Assembly: GCA_022592445.1 (NCBI GenBank)
Contig: JABYQR010000029.1
Location: 62,001-126,000 of the forward strand
DNA: 64,000 bases
Direction of reading: 5' to 3'
From: Cytidiella melzeri
Taxonomy: Eukaryota; Basidiomycota; Agaricomycetes; Polyporales; Irpicaceae
In this document: piece after piece, positions 55,320-64,000 of the stretch
Numbering within the stretch: position 1 is the stretch's first letter
Layout: every line of letters starts with the position of its first letter
Translations under genes and position numbers: made by a program
The notes under the pieces: generated by a model
The model's input: the letters and a program-made list of their open reading frames with translations, nothing else
What the model was told of the DNA's origin: nothing
Databases searched by the model: none

Positions 55320-58300
55320 TTAGAGTTCCGTGATACTTTCCACCTTTAACTGCTTGCTATACAACTTCAACAGCGCCTTCATGATTTCCTCCGTCGGCAT
55401 CGTCGCATATTCGTGCACATATTGTGGCAGAGAGTCTTCCAAACTGAAGCCAGCTGTCTTCATAAAGAAGGGATGCATGACATCCGGAGTTGCTTCGCCC
55501 AGCTGCCTCAGTGTCAGCCTCTCAATCGTGCGCCGTCGTGCTCGATAAGAAAGCCCAGCTGCCGTCTTATTGGCGGGTAGACCAGGCGATTGCGGGCGCG
55601 ATGGAGTGTCAACAGGACTCGGGGACTGCTGGAAGCTTGTACCTACGGATGTCGCAGGTGGCGGATGAGGCGAGGTAGAAGCAAGAGTAACCAAGAACTC
55701 CGGGCTTGTTGGAGACATTGTGCTAAGTCTTGTAGGAGTGGACTTGGTTTGAAGCAGTGCCGGGCGTCCTTTCGGAGCAGGGGAGACAGGCTGAGGCGAA
55801 CTGACACGACTCCGTCCTGAGGCGGGATCTCTATCCTGGCGTATGTGCAGGGGTTCAGGTGCCCTGCTTCTGCGTGCTGCTACGCTATGAGATGGAGCAG
55901 CCGCTGCTCTGACGTCGGACGAAGCCTGCAGTTGCTCCATTTCGCGCGTGAAGGTCTTGCGTAGGACGGTCAGCCAAGAGTACAGTGACATGTTCAGCGT
56001 GATGTAAATGTCCTCCTCTCTGACACCGGTTGCATTGGCGAATTTGCTGGTGAAATCATAAGGCAGAACTCGAACACCGTCTTCCACCGTCTCGTCGCTG
56101 TGCATCCGCATGGTCATTGCAGGAAGACTGAAGATCGTGGCCTGCGAGGCATTCTTGGTCAGCAACGACAGCCATTCTTGGCAATTTGTAGAAGGTATGG
56201 ATTCCTTCGCAACCAGAGGGTAGTTGAGCGAGGTTATTTTCGAAATGGAGATGGTAGTGAATGAGAGCTGAATGTCTCGCGCCGGTGGTAGGGCATCCGA
56301 TTCGACGACTCGATCTAGTCGCGCATGAACGTTAGAGCCAATGAACTGGGCGAGCTCTGGGTCCGACATGGTTCGAGGAAAGACGACGAGGCGAAGCGTC
56401 CTCAAATTCAAGCTCAGGCGCTGGCCGATAACACCGCTGAACCCGGGCTCCTCCATCAATCTACTCCGCGCCGAGCTGAACATTGCGTTTGCCACTTCAG
56501 AAAGAGCGTTGTCTGGCCTGGGAGAGTTCGCAAGTCTGAAAGCTCGAGATTCTCTGCTCGCGCCTTCCTTCTGTGAATCTAGAGTCGCCTTGAATTTGTT
56601 CGCATAAGACACGAGCTTCGGCACGGTTATGACACTCATGACCACCGTCACATCGGTCCCCTTCACGTTGAAGGTCAGACGTACTCCACGCTCAGCGGCT
56701 GGGACCGTTAGTGTGAATCTTGACCAGTCATCGTATATTCGTATATCCACCGGTTCCGCTCTTGATATTATGTTTTCAGAGGGAATAAAAGGCAGCTAAG
56801 TTGAATCACGTACCTATACACCAACAATTTCTGATATTCGGACTCGAGATCAATGACCAAAGGGCCACTTGTCATCTGCAGGTCTAGTAATTTACTACCG
56901 CTGTCCGCAGAAGTCCGCTCCTTTCGAGTGGTTTGAAACAAGAACCTCGGGACTGTCATTTGTCCAGTGATAGTCCCAGATGCTGTGGCGGAAACCTCCG
57001 AAAATGATAACGATAGTTCAGAGAATTGTTCAGCCATCCTAGTGCGGAAAATAGCGTTGCGTAGATCGAGTTTAATCCATGTGATTGACTGTCCAAGATC
57101 AATGTCAAGTCGTACTTCCCGCAAGCGAACGATCACTGCCGTAGTAAGCTCTTGCCTAGGAGGAGTAGAAGACCCTGTTGTCAACTGACTGCTCGCCCTT
57201 GGACCGAGGCCGCCTGGGATGGAGGGTGGTGCATTCAAGACGGGTATACGGTCGAGCCACACAGCTTTGAAGCACAGAATGTCTTGTAACCTGGAGAAAT
57301 GCACCCCGCCAGCGAATTCGGTATCGCATACCACAGAAACAGAGCTGACCGTTGACCCACGAATTTTCGCGAAATCTACAGTAAAGGACAGATTACGAGC
57401 ATGCAGCTTCATACAGTCTTCACTGAGAAAACCGTGCTTCAAACCAGCGGTTAAGCCTCCGACACTCCCGCTGAAAGTGACTCTATGGGCACCGGGGGCA
57501 ATATTCACCACAAAGCCCCCGCTATCCCAGTTGAGACCTGCGATTACGTTTACGTCTGGCTGGCATGTCAGCTCTAGCTTGGATTGATCTATCCGCAGAC
57601 TGAGACTTATTTGCATGCTGGACACAGGGCTCGTGACGTCTTCTTGGTGTAGGTGCGAAGTAACAACGCGAGGACTTGCGACTGCGAAGGAGGGCAGGTC
57701 CTGCTTGCTAGTTTGCTTCATCCTGTCCTCGATGTTCTTGACGACCTCACTAAGGAAGGGGAGTAGGGTAGGCCGAAGCGTATTCTGGCTGGAGTGAACC
57801 GTGCTCTTGAAGAGAAGAGTAGATGGCTCGATCTGCCCTCGGTTACTGAAAAGCTTATTGGCGGCTGGCGTGGCCCTGTATTCCCCCCAGACCGATACGA
57901 CAGGTAGATCAAAGACCTCCACCCCAAGCTCGCGGAACTGCTCATCGGAGGGCTCACGGGAGAAGACTGAGATTGCACGGGTCCTGGCGGCGTTGACATA
58001 ACTATTGCTGAACATGCGAACACGACCACTCTCGAAAGTGAGAGACAGAAATATGTTCGAAGTCAACAACCCATGGTAATTCGATTCCACTGGATCTGCT
58101 GCTTCTGATGACTGCTCGTGAGGATGGCTTCCCATACGAGGACCGTTTGCGAAGCGTTCTACCCGATCCTTGCCGTGCCGATACACCTCAATCAAAGAGG
58201 AGACATAGTTCGGAATGGATGACTCGATGTCCAAAATGAATCCGTCCACGTCCGCGCCAACGTGCAGTTGCCTAGAACCATCGATGCGCTCTACTCTCAA

Positions 58301-61300
58301 CTGGGCGGTCATCTCAGGGTAAAGTATTCTGTTTCGAGCCGTATGGCTTTCGCCCGCGAAATCGCGGTCATTCGATTGGCGGAAACTGAAGACGTGCGTG
58401 AGCTAACACCAACGCCTGATCAGCCTCTATGACAGACCTCGAAACAAATTGGAAAGAAAACCCTTTCATGGAGGCCTGGCCACTTTCGCCCATCTGTGCA
58501 CCAAATGTGATGGATTTGATGGAGAATAGGAAGGCGCGAACGGCTCCTTCTGCCTCAATGCTAGTCTGAGGCATTTGCACAAACGTCAATGGGAAGGCGA
58601 CTCCAATATTCGCCAAACATATATCTACGGTGTAATGATCGATCCAAGACAAGTCCGAGGGTTGAGGATGAGAGCCCTGTGTCGTGATGTCAAGGGTACG
58701 CAGTAAGTTTGTAGTTTTCTCCTTGAACTCGGCCATTTCTTGTGCTCGCCGCTCCTTGCGCATGGATATTTCTGCCTGCGAATAGATTAGAGGAAGTATA
58801 GCTAGATTTGAACATGGATACCTGTAAATGGTCTACAAAATCTCCCATCTCTCCGATGGAGCTCGGTTGCATTACTGCATGAGTCCTGCTCACCCCGACC
58901 TTCATGAGTTGTCCACGGCGGCGCGCACCACCGCCAATCTCAAGCCTCGCGTCAATGGAAACGAACGCTGTACGATGGCTTCTGTCGAAGAGTCGTGCCA
59001 ACCTGGCGTTGAGGCTTCTAGGTGTAAGAGAAAGAGAAAGGTCGGCAAGCTCAACATGCCACTTCATTGTAGGATCGTTGTTGATTGCACCGCCGATGTG
59101 GTCGCAGCCGAGAAGGACTCTGGATGAGCCGCTTTCAAGTCCGAGCCTGAAGCCTTTCATCCTCGCAAGTATTCGGTACTTCGACGATGCACGAGAAGAC
59201 TTCTCCTTCTTAACAGGAGTAGCCTTGCGTCGAGTTTCTTCGATAATGGAGACAAGGTCACTGAAATCCTGGCCACATTTCTGCTGTACCGTCAGCAGAG
59301 TATCCCAATGCGACGGCTTGACATTTGCGGTGAACATCTCTACAAGCGCAAGCCCCTCAATGTGACCGTTGTTATAGTGGCACGTTACGGAAAAAGTGGG
59401 CAAAGGTATCTTCATGCGCACACTCGGGGCAGAATCTGACGCATGCTCCTTCGCGGATATGACGAACACCTGAGTGCCTATTTGTAAGCCAAAATCGAGT
59501 GCATTCTTGGCGCTGAAGTCGTCTGTGTAGAGGGCATATGTGACGATTTGACCCAGTTCCCATGAAAGCCAGGTACCGCGCATGACCTGGAGGGACACGC
59601 GAAAAGAGCTAATCTTGATGTCCAGCTGAGTTGTCAACAGATCAGAACTGTCCGGTGCTTGCGTTCGTTTCCCATCAGGTACTTGTGGGCCATCGTGCAG
59701 CTCAGATAGGAGGTCCTGGACTGTTGCATTTAGGCCCGGAAGGTAGTCGGCTCGCCACTCTTCCATGAACCGATATAGACGGATAGCACTGCGGGGGACG
59801 TTGAGGTTAATGAAGTCCAGACCGGCTGTGGCGCGAAGGGTCTGCTGAGAACCGGCCTCGCGTCTCATCAGCGCATTGATTCGAGCTCCGCCAATGATGA
59901 TCGCCGCCAAGACCCCGTATTCGTTGGGTTTCGACAAGTCCGCCACTGCAAACGCTTGCAGTCGGATTTCATCCATTGTCATCGAATGGTTCATGGAGAA
60001 GTCCCACGCCCATTTTGCTTGGGTGGGAGGCTTGAAGAGCATAGTAGACACGATGTCCACGGTCGATGCTTTATACTCAACCAACAATTTCTCCGCTCCG
60101 GCCTTGAACTTGATTGAACGAGTAGTGAGGACAAGATCAACATATGCTATCTTTGCCGAGCCGTCATCAGTGGCTCTCGTTCTTGATACAGAGCGAGAAT
60201 GATCTGCTTTGGTCCCGAACGGTCCCAACTTGTGAGCTTTCAGCGTATGCACAACCGTCTGCGCATAAGATACCAGAGAAGGATAGATGCTTAGCGCAAC
60301 GTCGCCCACAGAGATAATAACGCCGTAATGCTGGACGTCTTGTCGGCCTCTTTCCTTTGTCAACGATAGAGTAGTAGTGCTTTTGGCGGTATTTGAGATG
60401 TATGGCTGATAGCATGCTGCCGAGCGAGAACGAAGGGAAACCAATACCGTTCGGAGAATGAACTCACTGCAAACGCTGTCGTTTGAGTGACAAATGACAT
60501 GCAGATGGGTCAGGTTCAAGGTCACGCTGTCGACCGATAAACCGCCTGCGGCATCCTTGGCGCGTTCGTTCATCCTGAGCAAGTTGGCCAATGGAGATCT
60601 TGGAGAGATATAGGGTAACTCTTTATCTCCAGCTAAATCCATAAGGTGTCTCTTCAGAAGTTCGATTGCGGCATCAAAGGGTTTTTCTAGCTGTGTGCGG
60701 TCGGGCGGTTGGAACAAGTCCCGTAAAGATGGACCCATAGATTGCAAATGTTGCCTGAGGAAGAGTAGGTATTTCAAACCCGCATCCGTACGCAGGCGAT
60801 GAGGATATCCGCTCTGGATGAGGTAGGAAGGTTGTATAGTGGATAATGGGTCCAGAACAGCCTTCTCCTCTACTCGCTGGAGCGCTTCGAAGAGCGTGTT
60901 TCGATTTAGCTCATACATACTGCCTCTACGAAATGCTTCCATAGGCTCTTGCATGTCATCGACGAATTCCGCCAGCCGGAGCGCCATAAGCGTTGTCTGC
61001 GAAGGTGCCAGCCGCGAGACATTGACGAAGAGATCTCCTAGCGTAACTGAAGCATCCTTCTCACTCAAGGAGAAATTACTCGGGCTGCAGACAACGTCCC
61101 ATGCCAGACTTGAGTGCTCAGCCGCTCCAAGTCCGAGTGCGACGCTATCGTACGAGCACATTATGTTCGACATGCGAGTTGCGCCTGATTGTGCAGTCCT
61201 GAGCCGGACACCAGATAAGAATAGCTCCAAGGAGGATGGGACTCGTCCACGAGCTGGAGCATTGTCTGGGCCAGAGAGGTCCGGCGCAAAGGGGAGGAGT

Positions 61301-64000
61301 TGCAGCAGCTTCACTTGAACGAGTGCAAAATGGGTGTCCATAATCGTGGCGGCTGTACGATCGCCTTCCTCGTCCTTGACTGACTGTAAGTGGTCGGAAA
61401 GTAGAACATCAAAGCAAATTTCTGGGCTGCTTTGCTTCATTAAGCCTTGTCAGTTGCATCCTTAATTGAGACGAGAAAAAAGACGTACATTCTTGACCAC
61501 ATCAGAAGATAAAGTACGAAGTACGGGAATCACAAGCGGCGTGAGTATAACAAAAACACCTGTTCTTGAGGAGATCCGGACGGTTGTACTCGAACCGGCA
61601 AGCTTCGGACTAGTGCAAGGACTGCCAGCCTTTGGGTTATCGGAGGTGGCGTGAGCAAGTCCTTCTGTCATTTTACGCACTGAAGACTGCTGTTGACAGT
61701 GCGTGCTATCCTGGGAAAATACCATCAGAGAAGGTTCCCCATCGACAGGGGTGTACTTGCTCGTGTCAAATGGAAGGGAGAGCTATGCCACCACGATGGA
61801 CGATGTAGAAATCGAGCCGTATAAGTACGAACATAAGGGCTGTATTGGGATATGGTTGGCGTTTCGTCTGATATTGAACCTGTGGTCGCAAGCTCTAGGT
61901 ATGTCAGAAGTAGCAGAATGTAACAAACCTTTCTTCTGGTCGGCCTCACTGTCCGAGCCGTCGGGGTACATTGAGTCTTCTGTGTCAGACTCGTCGCCAG
62001 ACGAAATGCTCCCGTCATCGTCGTCCGGAGGCGTGAAATGGGATACAGGTCTCAGTTTCCTATAGAAAATGATCATCAATAAAACACACGTTCAGTTCGT
62101 AGTAAATAACCCTACGCAATTCGAGCGTCACGATCTGCTTCTGATTCGTAATCGTCGCCATCGGAGTCAGCATAGCTCGCAAGGTGGCGCGGTAACGCGA
62201 GTGGGCTAGGTGCATGCTCTGAGTTGACTACACGCGAGTCTTGTTTGGGCTGGTCGAGAGTGTTGGAAAGCCTTGGGATGCGAACTTGAGGCAGAAAGAA
62301 ATCAGTATCAAGCAGTCCCCGTCCTATAACAAGTATGAGACGCAGTTGGGTTCAAAAAAGGGGACAAAAAAGGAAATACCGGTGGCGAGAGTATCGAAAG
62401 GAAGAGCCTGATCTGGCTTGTACAAAAACATGACTCTTTCCGTGTAGCTGTCTTGGGCGACAAGAAATTCAGCCTGAGCCTGCGCTTTCTTCATCCAGCC
62501 AGTTGGAGCTGAATAAAGATCAACGTTCAGATCAAGTAGCACATTCATCGCTTCGTGCCAGTCGTTCATCTCAGCCGCCCGACTGAGAAGTAGTTTCACC
62601 GAGGCCTGAGGGACACGGACGCTTGTAACCGATTTGTGGGATTTTCCCGCCAAGTCATTGAAATCCAACCTCAAACCCTTTGGAAGAGAGAGTTCTGCGG
62701 CTGCGTTGTCAACATGCCAAACGAGATTGAACTGATCGACTGCCACTTTGAGGAACGTGACTATAGAGCTGTCAATTTGAGTGATGGCAGTGAATACCTT
62801 GACAGACGCACCATCGGGGTCAGTGGGTATGTCATATTCTTGCGCTGGGGCATTCATAGGATCCGTAAAGTTCAGTTCAAATTGCCGACCGGCTGCCATG
62901 ATCGTTCGGGCTTCGAGTGCGTCCAGGCAACCAGCAACTTTGCCAACGTGGAATTCCCATACACAGAAATATGTTGACGTTCGAGGCATGGGTCCGAAGA
63001 GGCGATGTGCGACGATGTCTAAACCTGTTATCGACGTCAATATATAGCCATGTTAACTGTTCAAACCGACTTACCATCAACGATCAAGACTTCCTTAGCA
63101 CTGCGCTGTATAGCCCACGCAGCGTGTACGTCCTCAGGACAGTGCGCGGTGACGCTTGTTGCGATGCTATCAATGTTCAGGGTCACCTCTGCACCAGCAT
63201 TTTTCAGTGCATCGAAGCTGCGAAGTAAGGAGAGGCATACCCATGTAGTATTCATGTGTCCTGAGCTGTATCTGCAGTTCAGGCAAGGCCATCAGGACGC
63301 ATGTTCCAATGTCGGCCGAGCCATTGCTGCCATCGTCATCGAGCTCATAGCCACGTAAACTTGCAGGGACAACCATAAGTCCGTTGTTCACTGATAGCCC
63401 TAGCTCAACTTGAAGTGTGTTCGACTGCAACTCGTAAGCATGGAGGCTGCTACTCAACGAGAACACTCACACTTCCTTCCCGATACTGTAAGTCGACGGG
63501 ATCGCCAATAGGTAGATTCGACTTGCGCTTCTCGAGGTATTCGTAGAGGGTAGAGAAATGTGTGAATGATCCGAAGTAGTTATTACGCATGCTCATGAAA
63601 TAGCGGATGGTCCATCCGCATGCTTTGTACACTACGTCCTTCCCCTGCGTAGGACAAACGCTGATAAGCGGCCGTCAAGCCCTCATGCGTATTGACATTG
63701 TGAACGCACCGTAAACATCAGCTTCAACTGGTCTATGTTTTCAGGATGAACTTCGCTAAAGAAACAATATGATGCGTCGAGGCTGAACTGGCCGATCCGA
63801 CCCAGTTCACTGCTTCTGTGAGGTTTGCCGAAAAGACTGTACGTGTTCCATTTTGGCAGAGTGAGAGAAACTCCTACGTCCGGTGCATCAACAGCGAATG
63901 AGACAGCAGAACACTGCGGCCTGTATTTCGTAAGGGGAACAGTCACTGTTTGCTTCAATGAAGCCCCATAGAACGACAAGAAGGCTATCGAGATGTCAAA
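55320..64000 (-). CDS. CSF1: Csf1/BLTP1-type bridge lipid-transfer protein (partial, 5' end off the window)
   Basis: A giant, mostly uninterrupted minus-strand gene: main exon blocks 56750-55320, about 58310-56800, 61440-58800 and several exons to the right edge. It stays open at 64000, so the N-terminus is missing. Visible landmarks in protein order are CSAVSFAVDAPDVGVSLTLP, IRYFMSMRNNYFGSFTHFST and YEYLEKRKSNLPIGDPVDLQ (characteristic of Csf1), long repeating beta-rich segments with alternating hydrophobic residues, and near the end AEPVDIRIYDDWSRF. The tail is Ser/Pro-rich with a last conserved helix (MPTEEIMKALLKLYSKQL). The family forms a hydrophobic groove that carries lipids between the ER and other membranes. 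The protein is about 2700 residues in this window. Confidence 0.85.

Noticed and set aside
55590..59365. Several plus-strand frames of 70-150 codons within the CSF1 region
   Set aside because: They lie opposite long minus-strand coding exons with family motifs and have no motifs of their own.

Overview
The window is nuclear DNA from a filamentous basidiomycete, most likely an agaricomycete. The genes are cut by many introns of about 50-65 nt with GT-AG borders, intergenic spaces are short, and the recognisable proteins are fungal housekeeping proteins (APC8/Cdc23, Alg14, U2AF small subunit, Fun30, Bet5, Rmt2, Nsa2, Yip1, Csf1). These are interspersed with young transposons of families typical of Agaricomycetes.

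Layout. At 1-258 is the 5' end of an unidentified gene that runs off the left edge. Positions 478-13460 are one composite mobile element with inverted ends of about 225 bp and a 9-bp target duplication. It carries two convergent genes: a RecQ-like helicase (+) and an RNase-H-fold transposase of the type annotated as DUF6589 (-). Gene content and duplication length fit the AcademH lineage of Academ DNA transposons. It carries two further insertions: an intact Ty1/copia retrotransposon (1002-5932) inside exon 1 of the helicase gene, and an 878-bp non-autonomous element with inverted ends (12520-13397) inside the right terminal repeat. The right end lies 29 bp past the APC8 stop codon.

Positions 13489-21767 hold APC8, a secreted repeat protein with about a dozen N-glycosylation sequons, ALG14, U2AF1 and an unidentified small gene. 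Positions 22772-28792 are a Ty3/gypsy chromovirus with LTRs identical by eye but several frameshifts in the 3' half of pol. Positions 28971-30423 encode a Zn2Cys6 transcription factor. From about 30.4 to 34.9 kb I recognise almost nothing. Positions 34862-36059 encode an atypical mitochondrial-carrier protein.

Positions 37926-55187 are a dense block: FUN30 chromatin remodeller, TRAPP subunit BET5, a drug-efflux-type MFS transporter, a membrane protein with an NPF-bearing tail, RMT2, a PRKRIP1-like protein, NSA2 and YIP1. From 55320 to the right edge is most of a giant CSF1/BLTP1-type bridge lipid-transfer protein on the minus strand, with its 5' end off the window.

How the genes relate. The housekeeping genes form no functional cluster. 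The coherent system is the helicase-transposase pair of the composite transposon. Its helicase is now split by the copia insertion, but the flanking exon halves remain in frame. Splice models were worked out by hand from reading frame, splice-site consensus and known protein families; none has been tested with transcripts.
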